Below, in pieces: positions 46,289 to 53,681 of a stretch of DNA of 64,000 nucleotides. The DNA lies in the NCBI GenBank assembly GCA_028293825.1, contig JAQGNY010000040.1, positions 62,001 to 126,000 on the forward strand, given 5' to 3'. A model generated the notes under the pieces. The model saw nothing but the letters and a program-made list of their open reading frames with translations. It searched no databases and was not told the DNA's origin. Source of the DNA: Verrucomicrobiaceae bacterium. Lineage in GTDB: Bacteria; Pseudomonadota; Gammaproteobacteria; Pseudomonadales; CAMLJR01. The first letter of the stretch is position 1, and each line of letters begins with the position of its first letter. A program made the position numbers and the translations under genes.

Positions 46289-48079
46289 TTAAGCCGCGGC
46301 CTGCGTTTCGGAATAATTATCAAGGCGGCGACGCACATAACTACCAGGCGCTGCCTCGATAATTAAATTGCTATCGATCGTGCGCGCGGGCACAGCATCG
46401 CCAGCGTATTGTTGTTGCCAAACGCCCCAATCGTTCCACCAACTTCCTTCGACTTTAAATGCGCGATCGAGCCACTCTTCCGGATCTTGGGGGCGCTCAG
46501 GATTTAAGTAGTAGTAATATTTATTTGCTCTCGGCGGATTAATGCAACCTGCAATATGCCCGGAGCCTGCCAACACAAAACGCACGTCGCCGCTTTGTAG
46601 TTGCGTCGCGGGATAGCAAGATCGCCACAGCGCAATGTGATCCTTCTCGGCTGCCAGCGCATACGTCGGTGTAGTGATATCGCTTAAATTGATACGACGA
46701 CCGTTCAATGTGAAATCGGTGGGCGCCGCCAGCTGATTGCGCAAATATAATTCGCGCAATAAAAAACGGTAGGTGCTTTCCGGGACATTGGTGTTGTCAC
46801 TATTCCAATGCATCAAATCAAAGGCGGCTGGTCGCTCGCCTTTCAAATAATTAAGTACGTAATAATTCCAGAACAGTTCGTTTTCGCGCAGCAGATTAAA
46901 TCCAACCGATAACAATCGACCGTCATAATAGCCACAATGGCTCATGCGCTTTTCAACGCTCTCGACCATGCGCTCATCGACCATTAAGCCGATGTCACCG
47001 GGATCATTGAAATCGATCGTCGTTGCCATGTAGGTTGACGATACGAAACGTTTTTCGTTATGACTGTCGCCATACGCAGTAGCGCACGCCAGCAACAGTC
47101 CGCCGAGGCAATAGCCGACGCCCGATATTTGTTTCTCGCCGGTAATCTTTTCGATTGTTTCAGCAGCGGCCAACGGTCCGAGTCGCAAGTAATCGTCAAG
47201 CTTGGTGTTGCGATAACTGCTGTCGGGATTCACCCACGAAATCATGAAGACGGTGTGGCCCTGTTCGGTAAGCCACTTCACATAACTATTTTTTTCGGTG
47301 AGGTCGAGTATGTAATATTTATTTACCCACGACGGAATAACCAAAACCGGCGTGCGATTAACTTGCGGCGTCGCTGGCACATATTGAATTAGCTGCATTA
47401 GCTCATTTTGCGCGACGACGAAACCCGGCGTGGTAGCAATATTTTTTCCTAACTCGAAGGCGTTAGGTTCACTCATACACACATTAAACATTTCAGCGCT
47501 TTTCTTTTTATCCTCAACCATCAACTGCAAGCCCTGCAGTAGATTCTCACCTTTTGTTTCAAGTGTTTTTCTCAAAACTTCAGGATTGGTTAAAGCAAAA
47601 TTAGTCGGCGCGAATGCATTGACGGCTTGGCGTGCGTAGTATTTTAAGCGCTTGTGACTGCGCTGATCTACGCCTTCCAAATTCTCAACAATCGAGAGCA
47701 TATGCTCCGATGAAAGTAAGTATGTTTGTTTAATAAAATCGAATAGCGCGTTTTCTTGCCAGGCGTCATCCATAAAACGTCTATCGCCAACGGATGGACG
47801 CACCAATGGCTGAACCTCCTCGCCGACAATTTTTAACAATAAATTATTGCAGAGCTGTAATTGCTTCTGCCAATAATCGATTTGCTGCTCGACAATACGT
47901 TCGGGATTTTTAGTCACACCGCTATATAAATTGCGGCAACATTCGGTGGCTGTTTCAACTGTACCTTTCTGAGAATCCGGACCTTTTTCAAACTGGTCGA
48001 ACAAATCATCAGCAATCGATTTTTGAAATTCGCAGATATTCTCAATCGTACGAGCGCACTGCGAAAACCAATCGAGCAC
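46289..48079 (-). CDS. phaC: Class I poly(3-hydroxyalkanoate) synthase PhaC
   Basis: Polymerises 3-hydroxyacyl-CoA on the PHA granule surface. The protein is 596 aa with an alpha/beta-hydrolase core: lipase-like box GYCLGG with catalytic Cys324, Asp480 (AAEKDHIALW) and His508 (GSGHIAG). The N-terminal half carries the DWWRD-region equivalents of class I enzymes. GTG start with GGAG ten bases upstream. Neither phaA nor phaB is adjacent; the phasin gene lies 76 bases upstream on the same strand. Confidence 0.95.
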   Translation of the reverse strand: MLDWFSQCARTIENICEFQKSIADDLFDQFEKGPDSQKGTVETATECCRNLYSGVTKNPERIVEQQIDYWQKQLQLCNNLLLKIVGEEVQPLVRPSVGDRRFMDDAWQENALFDFIKQTYLLSSEHMLSIVENLEGVDQRSHKRLKYYARQAVNAFAPTNFALTNPEVLRKTLETKGENLLQGLQLMVEDKKKSAEMFNVCMSEPNAFELGKNIATTPGFVVAQNELMQLIQYVPATPQVNRTPVLVIPSWVNKYYILDLTEKNSYVKWLTEQGHTVFMISWVNPDSSYRNTKLDDYLRLGPLAAAETIEKITGEKQISGVGYCLGGLLLACATAYGDSHNEKRFVSSTYMATTIDFNDPGDIGLMVDERMVESVEKRMSHCGYYDGRLLSVGFNLLRENELFWNYYVLNYLKGERPAAFDLMHWNSDNTNVPESTYRFLLRELYLRNQLAAPTDFTLNGRRINLSDITTPTYALAAEKDHIALWRSCYPATQLQSGDVRFVLAGSGHIAGCINPPRANKYYYYLNPERPQDPEEWLDRAFKVEGSWWNDWGVWQQQYAGDAVPARTIDSNLIIEAAPGSYVRRRLDNYSETQAAA

Positions 48080-48155
48080 GATACAAGCTCCGAGTTATGA
48101 CTTATTTAAACAATGCGGAAATGGCGGGGCAGCGATTAGCCGCCCGCATTTGCAA

Positions 48156-48548
48156 CTAGGCAGCTACAACTTTCGCCGCGGCTTTTTTCTTGGCAACAAT
48201 TTCTTCTTCCTGCGGCTTGAAAATGCCTGTTACTTTTTCTTTCAAGTCAGAACCAACACTCATCCATGCCTTACTGTCATCGAGCAATTTTTTTGCAATT
48301 TCGCCGCTTAAGGAAATAGAGTCTGCGGTGAATTTACGTAGCGATTCAACATCGCGAATACCACTAGCTGCACGTAATTGCTTGATTCCCACTTCACTGA
48401 AATAACCGGCTGAAGACAGGCTCAGTTTTGACGCCTCTTCGAGCTTATCGACAGCCAGCCCATTGAGGTCGCTGACCGACGTCAACACAACACCGGCTTT
48501 ATCTTTGATAACACCTGCTTTGTCTTTGATAGTTTCGAAAACGGCCAT
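48156..48548 (-). CDS. phaP: Phasin, PHA granule-associated protein
   Basis: A 130-aa amphipathic, helical protein that coats PHA granules. It begins with a duplicated IKDKAGV motif and has the phasin pattern of Ala/Ser/Leu heptads (LSLSSAGYFSEVGIKQLRAA). The Lys/Ala-rich tail resembles an PhaM/PhaF-type basic tail in miniature. Strong AAGGAG before the ATG. First gene before phaC, as expected of a phaP-phaC unit. Confidence 0.85.
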   Translation of the reverse strand: MAVFETIKDKAGVIKDKAGVVLTSVSDLNGLAVDKLEEASKLSLSSAGYFSEVGIKQLRAASGIRDVESLRKFTADSISLSGEIAKKLLDDSKAWMSVGSDLKEKVTGIFKPQEEEIVAKKKAAAKVVAA

Positions 48549-48575
48549 GGAACAACTCCTTTAACGCTTCGCGTA

Positions 48576-48589
48576 GCTCTCGTGAGAGC
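48576..48589. promoter_or_regulatory. 14-bp perfect palindrome in the phasin leader
   Basis: GCTCTC-GT-GAGAGC, 28-41 bases before the phasin ATG. It could be an operator (PhaR binding is known in such leaders) or an RNA hairpin near the ribosome-binding site. No regulator is encoded nearby. Confidence 0.4.
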
Positions 48590-49114
48590 AATAAGTTTGA
48601 TGACCAGGAGCGATGATCTTTACCGCAGATGGTGAGCCCCTGCTCGGTTACAAAAGCAAAAGCCGTACCCATTTATTAAAAATTACTGCTAGATCAAATT
48701 AACACTCGCCCGAATGTGACTATGGCGCACTTTGATGACAGACTATTTACAGCAATTGCTGCAAGCATAAAGAAGGGAAAATACAGTTTTTATATAGTGG
48801 GATGAGGTAGTAACGATAAAATTTAAAGCGCCACCGCGCCCTAGCTTTATATCTGTTTTCACACGGGCAAGGTGAATTTTTTTGTTATAAGTTATTGACA
48901 CTCTTATTATATTTGATCGGAAATTCTTAATTTAAAATTATTTTTATCGTTTAAGGTGTTGAGATTCAAACGATACCGGCACCAGCGAAGTGCAGCTCTC
49001 CATCAAAGGCGTCACAGTAGTGCAGCTCGATTGGTATCTAGACGCAATGCAAAATTCGGTGATTAAAAAAATTATCGGTCATATAAAGCGATCAAATTTT
49101 TGAGATTTAAAACT
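48590..49114. other. Gene-free AT-rich stretch between phasin and hinT
   Basis: About 525 bases, visibly AT-richer than the surroundings in its middle. It holds the phasin promoter and possibly that of hinT. A 37-codon open frame at 48990-49103 runs to the edge of hinT but has no clear ribosome-binding site. TTGACA at 48895 has no good -10 partner. Confidence 0.5.
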
Positions 49115-49459
49115 ATGACGCAATGTCTATTTTGTTCAATTGTTAGTAAGCAGATACCGGCAACCATTCTTTATGAAGATGATTCAGTGGTCGCTTTTCG
49201 GGATATCGGCCCGCAGGCTCCGGTGCATTTTCTTGTTATTCCGAAGCGCCATCTCACGACTCTTAACGATTTAGTGGTCGGCGACGAGCATTTGATAGGA
49301 CATATGGTGTTGACTGCCCAGCAGCTGGCCGCCAAAGAGGGTATATCTGAGTCGGGCTTTCGCTTAGCTATGAACTGCAATCGTGAGGGCGGACAGACGG
49401 TGTATCACATTCACCTTCATGTCTTAGGTGGACGCGGTATGAGTTGGCCGCCAGGCTGA
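49115..49459 (+). CDS. hinT: HIT-family nucleotide-binding protein (HinT)
   Basis: A 114-aa purine phosphoramidase of the histidine-triad family. The N-terminal CLFCSIVSK, a Cys pair, and the triad HIHLHVLGGR (HxHxHxx) are intact, with NREGGQTVYH before it. ATG at 49115; the in-frame TTG at 49100 is less likely. The terminator of the first small RNA (49483-49509) also serves as its own, being bidirectional. Confidence 0.93.
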   Translation: MTQCLFCSIVSKQIPATILYEDDSVVAFRDIGPQAPVHFLVIPKRHLTTLNDLVVGDEHLIGHMVLTAQQLAAKEGISESGFRLAMNCNREGGQTVYHIHLHVLGGRGMSWPPG

Positions 49460-49478
49460 CGACTCGCAAATAACGCAC

Positions 49479-49605
49479 AAAGAAAAGCCGGACTAGGCCC
49501 GGCTTTTTTCTAACTCGACATCCTGTGTCACGCCGGCGTCCTTTCCAGCGGTAACTGCATCCTTGACCCTGCTTATTATCCACGCCCTGAAAAACGGCGG
49601 TAGCA
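49479..49605 (-). ncRNA. Candidate Csr/Rsm-type sequestering small RNA, copy 1 (5' end uncertain)
   Basis: Minus-strand transcript ending in a 7-bp GC stem (GCCGGGC/GTCCGGC, one G-U pair) and a T run. The body has five GGA motifs, several in loops: hairpin CGCUGG-AAAGGACG-CCGGCG and hairpin GACA-CAGGA-UGUC, plus AAGGAUGC. These are the hallmarks of RsmX/Y/Z and CsrB/C RNAs that titrate CsrA/RsmA. The 5' end is either near 49605 or, if the conserved GATAAT at 49580-49575 is the -10 box, near 49568 (RNA about 90-125 nt). The GacA/UvrY-like site lies at 49624-49641. Confidence 0.72.
49483..49509. terminator. Bidirectional terminator of hinT and sRNA copy 1
   Basis: AAAAGCCGG-ACTAGG-CCCGGCTTTTTT; T runs on both strands. 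It can end hinT on the plus strand and the small RNA on the minus strand. Confidence 0.9.
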
Positions 49606-49623
49606 GACAGTACCGTTAGAACG

Positions 49624-49641
49624 TGTGAGAAATCTCGCACA
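49624..49641 (-). promoter_or_regulatory. GacA/UvrY-like activator box, copy 1
   Basis: TGTGAGAAATCTCGCACA, an 18-bp imperfect palindrome agreeing at 15 of 18 positions with the E. coli UvrY site TGTGAGAGATCTCTTACA (recalled from the literature). It lies just upstream of the small-RNA promoter region on the minus strand. Confidence 0.65.
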
Positions 49642-49698
49642 CCCCTAATAAGGCAAAAGTGTAACTTCAGTAAACGTCTCCGCTGCAAGTGCGGCGCA

Positions 49699-49827
49699 AA
49701 AGAAAAAGCCGGGCTAGGCCCGGCTTTTTTTGTGACTCGACATCCTGTGTCACGCCGAAATCCTTTTCAGCGGTAACTGCATCCTTGACCCTGCTTATTA
49801 TCCACGTCCTGAAAAGTGGCGGTAGCA
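49699..49827 (-). ncRNA. Candidate Csr/Rsm-type sequestering small RNA, copy 2 (5' end uncertain)
   Basis: Same architecture as copy 1 with five GGA motifs. The hairpin CGCUGAA-AAGGAU-UUCGGCG presents AAGGAU as a hexaloop; relative to copy 1 one stem pair changes G-C to A-U, a compensatory change. GACA-CAGGA-UGUC and the GATAAT box are conserved. The terminator stem GCCGGGC/GCCCGGC is perfect. The second activator box is at 49846-49863. The two copies were presumably made by tandem duplication and may be partly redundant, like RsmY/RsmZ. Confidence 0.72.
49704..49731. terminator. Terminator of sRNA copy 2
   Basis: AAAAGCCGGGC-CTA-relative stem GCCGGGC/GCCCGGC with T runs on both sides; stops the second small RNA on the minus strand. 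Confidence 0.9.
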
Positions 49828-49845
49828 GAGAGTACCGCTACAACA

Positions 49846-49863
49846 TGTGAGATATATCGCACA
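49846..49863 (-). promoter_or_regulatory. GacA/UvrY-like activator box, copy 2
   Basis: TGTGAGATATATCGCACA, 18 bp, 14 of 18 positions shared with the E. coli UvrY site, 222 bases from the first box and in the same relation to its small RNA. It sits five bases beyond the flavin reductase stop. Confidence 0.62.
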
Positions 49864-49867
49864 CCAC

Positions 49868-50482
49868 TTAGCGCAGGCGGGGCAGGTGAAACACATCGCC
49901 CAAGCTCCCGAACTCTTCGCCGCCCAGACGACTCAATGGATCGAGCTTTTTTGCGTCGAGGTGAATCGAGCCCTTTGCGTCTAAATGGACGATTTCATCG
50001 TCGATATAAATCGCCTCAATTAATCCTAAAATTAAAGCTTGTTGGTTCGGACCGATTTCAGAGACCTGATAGCGAGTGCATGCCAGCGCGATTCGACAGT
50101 CACGTAATCGCGGCAAGGGGAACGGCCCAAATGGTTCGGTGGATAATTGCAATTGCTCGACTTCGGACGCATTAGCCGGGAGCTCACGTGATGATTCGTT
50201 GACCTGTTCCATTTGAGTCGCGTGCGGCAGATGCACGACAAAATGGCTGCGATCAATAATGTTGCGACGGGTGTCTTTAATACTGCCATCCCGTTTTTTG
50301 CCGATCGACAAGATGAGTAGCGGTGGATCGCTGCAAACGAGATTGAAGTAAGAGAAAGGCGCGAGATTCAGCGTTTCATCGTCATTTTCAGATAACACCC
50401 ACGCAATAGGCCGCGGGACAACGGCTTGTATTAGCGTGAAGTACACTTTGTTAGGCGAGAGCTGGGAGAGGTTGAAATTCAT
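49868..50482 (-). CDS. Flavin reductase-like FMN-binding protein
   Basis: A 204-aa member of the flavin reductase family: AVVPRPIAWVLSEN, NLAPFSYFNLVCSDPPLLILSIGKKRDGSIKDTRRNI and the C-terminal FHLPRL. FMN-binding split-barrel oxidoreductase; substrate unknown. AAGGTCACC precedes the ATG. Follows the YdcH-like gene by 15 bases on the same strand; the small-RNA copy 2 begins right after its stop. Confidence 0.88.
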   Translation of the reverse strand: MNFNLSQLSPNKVYFTLIQAVVPRPIAWVLSENDDETLNLAPFSYFNLVCSDPPLLILSIGKKRDGSIKDTRRNIIDRSHFVVHLPHATQMEQVNESSRELPANASEVEQLQLSTEPFGPFPLPRLRDCRIALACTRYQVSEIGPNQQALILGLIEAIYIDDEIVHLDAKGSIHLDAKKLDPLSRLGGEEFGSLGDVFHLPRLR

Positions 50483-50497
50483 GGTGACCTTACTCGA

Positions 50498-50701
50498 TCA
50501 GGCGTCGAGATCGGGAATCATCAATGTGCGCACGCGCTGAATACAGTCCTTGATGTGCAGCTTCTCTTTCTTTAGGCGCCGCAGCTGCAATTGATCCTGA
50601 TACGGGAACAACTCGAGCTTAGCAATTTCAACATCCAGTTCGCGGTGCTTGTCTCTTAATCCAATCAGCTCTGCATTTAAATCGTCTTCGGGCTGCGTCA
50701 T
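50498..50701 (-). CDS. YdcH-like (DUF465) small protein
   Basis: A 67-aa, highly charged helical protein of the DUF465/YdcH family (ELIGLRDKHRELDVEIAKLE ... RLKKEKLHIKDCIQRV). Two helices form a hairpin coiled coil. Function unknown. The start at 50701 is preferred; the in-frame extension to 50743 overlaps the cyclase gene end. Confidence 0.82.
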   Translation of the reverse strand: MTQPEDDLNAELIGLRDKHRELDVEIAKLELFPYQDQLQLRRLKKEKLHIKDCIQRVRTLMIPDLDA

Positions 50702-50730
50702 TGTGAGAATCTTTTCGTCGATGTGTTGAG

Positions 50731-51822
50731 TTAAACAGCACAAACCTGACTGTCGACAAACTGCTTGATGGTCAGACGTCCCGCAACATCAATGTCGGTA
50801 AACTCCATACTGCAGCGATAGCCTTGCTGCTCCAAATCCGCGCTGACAATGCGCGCATATACGTCGCTGGTCCGGCTACCTAAAAGCTGCAACGACAGCA
50901 CCATTTTCACTTCACTGCACGCATCTAATTGAATGGGGCTGATCATCCGCAAGCCGTGATAGCTCACATCGAGAACCTGACCGCAATGCAGCGTCTCAAG
51001 CACTGCCGCACCTTTTATCTTTTGAAAGTAACACGGGATTTGTACCGGAACGCGCGGACTCTTGCGCACCTCTCGACGCGGCACGGTCAGTGCGCGCGGA
51101 CGCGTCGTGCCCAGCAACTCATAAACATTAATCGGCAAGCGTCGACCACGCAGACGCAAGCTATTGAGCTCGCCCACCAGGACAAACTCATGCACCAATC
51201 GATAGCTGTTGTCGCTCAGTAATACTTGACCACGCAAACTATGCGCGGCGATACGACTGGTGACGGCGACGACATGCCCCAGCACTGTATATTCGCGGCG
51301 CAAAGTAGCGCCAACCGCACCCACTATGGCATCGCCGCTATTAATGCCGATCCCCATGAACAGTGGCGAAAGCTGCAGCATTTCATTTTGCTGATTAAAC
51401 CGCGACATCGCCTGCTGCATCTCAGCTGCGCAGGCCAATGCATCCGCCGCATGCTTAACATTCGGCGCTGGAGCGCCAAACAATACGGTCAGTGCATGAC
51501 TGCTGCGGCCATCGAGCGTGCCGCCGTGGCGCTCAATAATCTCGGTCATTACCGTTAGGTAACGATTAAACAAATTGACTACAACGGCTGGCGCACTCTG
51601 CTCGGTACCGGCATCAAAGCCCCGCAACTCAGCAACAAGGATGGTAACGGCGCGCCGTTCAGGCGGTTGTGTATGATAGCCAGAATCGTCTAACAGGCGG
51701 CTGAGTCGCTTTCGCAGCTGGTCTTTACCGGCAGGCTGCGCGGAAGCGCTAGGAAAAATCGAATGCACTTCCGCGAGAATACGCTCGATAAGCTCCGCAC
51801 CGCTTTGTCGCCCGAAAGACAT
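50731..51822 (-). CDS. Degenerate class III cyclase fused to a PilZ domain
   Basis: A 363-aa protein from the ATG at 51822 (AGGGTGG six bases upstream). Residues about 57-235 have the adenylate/guanylate cyclase fold (VTILVAELRGFD ... VLFGAPAP ... GIGINSGDAIVGAVG). The first metal Asp is Glu66, the second Asp is His109 in SSH, and the transition-state Asn is Ala186, with Arg190 retained. The C-terminal PilZ domain keeps RxxxR (Arg253-Arg257) and DxSxxG (DVSYHG, 285-290). Likely a non-catalytic nucleotide sensor that binds c-di-GMP. Confidence 0.82.
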   Translation of the reverse strand: MSFGRQSGAELIERILAEVHSIFPSASAQPAGKDQLRKRLSRLLDDSGYHTQPPERRAVTILVAELRGFDAGTEQSAPAVVVNLFNRYLTVMTEIIERHGGTLDGRSSHALTVLFGAPAPNVKHAADALACAAEMQQAMSRFNQQNEMLQLSPLFMGIGINSGDAIVGAVGATLRREYTVLGHVVAVTSRIAAHSLRGQVLLSDNSYRLVHEFVLVGELNSLRLRGRRLPINVYELLGTTRPRALTVPRREVRKSPRVPVQIPCYFQKIKGAAVLETLHCGQVLDVSYHGLRMISPIQLDACSEVKMVLSLQLLGSRTSDVYARIVSADLEQQGYRCSMEFTDIDVAGRLTIKQFVDSQVCAV

Positions 51823-51854
51823 AATCCACCCTGATATATTTTTATCGGTAACAC

Positions 51855-52538
51855 TTAATGCAAGCAGCACTGCGCGAACAAACGTCCACTCCCGCACGGA
51901 CACGCCTGATCATGAGCAGCCGGTTGCATTTCCGCAAACACGCGATCGACATTCCAATGCCGCACGCCATCGCCAAGACGCGAACGCACCGTGCGGTAAT
52001 TGTCTAGCAATTGCTGAAAATGCAGATGCTCGGCGAGGAAACGCTCATCGCCTTCGTCGAGAAAGTCGTCAGCCATCTCGCTGTCGACAAACGCAATTGC
52101 ACAACCCAGCAGCGCATCGACCTCTTCGTACAATTCATCGTCGTTCAAATCATCGAGTGCAACAGTCCAGATATCTTCGAGATAATGATGCCCGATTAAA
52201 AAGCCGTCGCACCAATCGGCCAGCGCCGTCGCCGTGCACACATCGTTTTCCGCCAAACCTGGGCTGTAACGAGCAGCGCGAACATCGGTATCGATGGCGA
52301 GGAAGAGGTTTAGCAATAATTTATAGAAGGTTTTGGCTTCGACCAGATCGTCGAATTGGGGGTCGTCGCTCAGCCAAATCAACTCGAACCATTCCGATGC
52401 TGCGATAGGTTCAGGAGAGCACGTCATCGCATACAGCAGGCCGTGAATTTGCTGATAGTTGAGTACAGCATCGCGCGAGCCCAGGCCGGTAAGCATGGTT
52501 CGCAATGCATCTTCACTTTGTTTTTCGAAATGGAGCAT
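51855..52538 (-). CDS. UPF0149 (YecA-like) protein with C-terminal SEC-C zinc motif
   Basis: A 227-aa protein with a YecA/UPF0149 helical domain (YQQIHGLLYAMTCSPEPI ... DWCDGFLIGHHYLED) and a C-terminal SEC-C motif CPCGSGRLFAQCC. Proteins of this kind bind zinc through SEC-C; E. coli YecA interacts with the Sec/ribosome machinery. The start is uncertain: ATGs at 52577 and 52538 are both in frame and neither has a strong ribosome-binding site. Confidence 0.82.
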   Translation of the reverse strand: MLHFEKQSEDALRTMLTGLGSRDAVLNYQQIHGLLYAMTCSPEPIAASEWFELIWLSDDPQFDDLVEAKTFYKLLLNLFLAIDTDVRAARYSPGLAENDVCTATALADWCDGFLIGHHYLEDIWTVALDDLNDDELYEEVDALLGCAIAFVDSEMADDFLDEGDERFLAEHLHFQQLLDNYRTVRSRLGDGVRHWNVDRVFAEMQPAAHDQACPCGSGRLFAQCCLH

Positions 52539-52679
52539 GCCAGTCAGTACACCGTTGGCTCTAACAATTGGCCTCATGGTAACGCGCGCATCGCGCAAAT
52601 ACCATGCGCAGGCCGGCCTCGCCTCGACTGGAACCCTGCTCTACACTGGCTGCGTTATACAACCTGACCCGGCCGAAAC

Positions 52680-52871
52680 ATGAGAAATCCTGGCACTCCG
52701 CCTCCGCCCACTATTCAGAACCCCTGTGTACGCAATTGCTGCCTCGACGAGAGTGATGTGTGTTTGGGGTGCGGGCGTCGGTTGGAAGAGATTCTGCGCT
52801 GGCATCTCATTTCTGATAATGACAGGCAACTTATTCTGCAGCGTGTCCGCGATCATCGCGTTGACACGTGA
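52680..52871 (+). CDS. DUF1289-family small Cys-rich protein
   Basis: A 63-aa protein with the DUF1289 pattern PCVRNCCLDESDVCLGCGRRLEEILRW: four Cys arranged to bind a metal or iron-sulfur centre. Function unknown. Single gene. Confidence 0.85.
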   Translation: MRNPGTPPPPTIQNPCVRNCCLDESDVCLGCGRRLEEILRWHLISDNDRQLILQRVRDHRVDT

Positions 52872-53234
52872 GAGTCAAAATTACATCTCAACTCAATTAC
52901 TGCGCATAAATAATTCACAAAGCGTCAAAACTGTGAACGAGTTCCGCAGCTTTTTATTGCCCTCGTAAAACCATGGCGTTACTTTAGTTTCAACTCTTTG
53001 AGAAACAACCAAGCACTTAAACGACAGATTCAAACAATCAATTCAAGCAATTAGTAGAAAGGTAAACAAAGAATATAAGTCTGCGTTAGCGCAGCAACCG
53101 ATTCTCGGGCAACCCCTCGTCTATCACCCACCCTGTGCGGACGAGGGGTCTTTTTCCCCTACTTACTCTTTTTCCGGTCCTCCGCATTACCGTCAACAAT
53201 AAACCTCTCGTCGAAATTGCCGACTCAACGAATG
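52872..53234. other. Gene-free stretch with a candidate small RNA
   Basis: About 360 bases between DUF1289 and the LEA-type lipoprotein gene. The middle is AT-rich. The right half contains the hairpin series annotated at 53081-53155. Confidence 0.55.
53081..53155 (+). ncRNA. Candidate small structured RNA
   Basis: Three adjacent hairpins: CTGCG-TTAG-CGCAG, CCGA-TTC-TCGG, and a 9-bp stem CCCCTCGTC/GACGAGGGG followed by TCTTTTT, a rho-independent terminator. TATAAG at 53075 is a possible -10 box, with only a weak -35. No protein-coding frame. Not matched to a known RNA family by eye. Confidence 0.5.
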
Positions 53235-53681
53235 TCACGGAGTCAACGTGATGAAGTCCGTTTTTGTGACTGTAAAAGGCGCGGAGAATAAACCGGTCGG
53301 CTCCAAGGTTGTACTCAGCTCATAATTAATTTTGTTTTTAGGCTTCATCAGCACGTCTTTAATGAAGCCAAAGCTACTCATTAAACTAATTGTTGCCGGC
53401 ACGGTGTAGCGGACATTGGCCCCCGGTGCGATATCCAGTGGCTCGCGACTGCTCCCAGCCGCCAGCTCGCGGCCTTCAATGCGCACGCGATAGCTCAACG
53501 CATTCAATTTAAGCGGCGACGAGTCAGTATTGGTAATCACCAAATCCACCAGAATGGTTTGATACATCCCCTCACCTGGCCCCAAACGCAACTCCGCAAT
53601 TGCTATATCGGGTTCTGAAACTCGTCCGATCGAACTGCAGGCGCTCAACGCCAGCAAACCTAAAATAAGCCAACGCTTCAT
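53235..53681 (-). CDS. LEA14/WHy-domain lipoprotein
   Basis: A 148-aa lipoprotein with lipobox LSAC (Cys15) and a WHy-type immunoglobulin-like domain (IAIAELRLGPGEGMYQTILVDLVITNTDSSPLKLNALSYRVRIEGREL). Such proteins, named LEA type 2, are found in the envelope of many gammaproteobacteria; role unknown. The ATG overlaps the OmpA-like gene's stop (ATGA): a two-gene operon. Confidence 0.82.
   Translation of the reverse strand: MKRWLILGLLALSACSSIGRVSEPDIAIAELRLGPGEGMYQTILVDLVITNTDSSPLKLNALSYRVRIEGRELAAGSSREPLDIAPGANVRYTVPATISLMSSFGFIKDVLMKPKNKINYELSTTLEPTGLFSAPFTVTKTDFITLTP

Larger units (their letters stand above)
49478..49643. repeat. Direct repeat, copy 1 (small-RNA unit)
   Basis: About 165 bases nearly identical to copy 2 at 49697-49865, offset 220-222 bases. 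The unit holds a bidirectional terminator, the GGA-rich body and the 18-bp palindrome annotated below. Confidence 0.9.
49697..49865. repeat. Direct repeat, copy 2 (small-RNA unit)
   Basis: Second copy of the unit at 49478-49643. It ends a few bases from the stop of the flavin reductase gene. Substitutions between copies preserve hairpin pairing. Confidence 0.9.

Noticed and set aside
48990-49103. 37-codon frame just before hinT
   Set aside because: GTG start without ribosome-binding site and no recognised family; could be a small protein or a remnant.
49478-49865. Reading the 165-bp direct repeat as an insertion-sequence remnant or MITE
   Set aside because: No terminal inverted repeats or target duplication; the conserved loops, terminator and activator box fit a duplicated small-RNA gene better.
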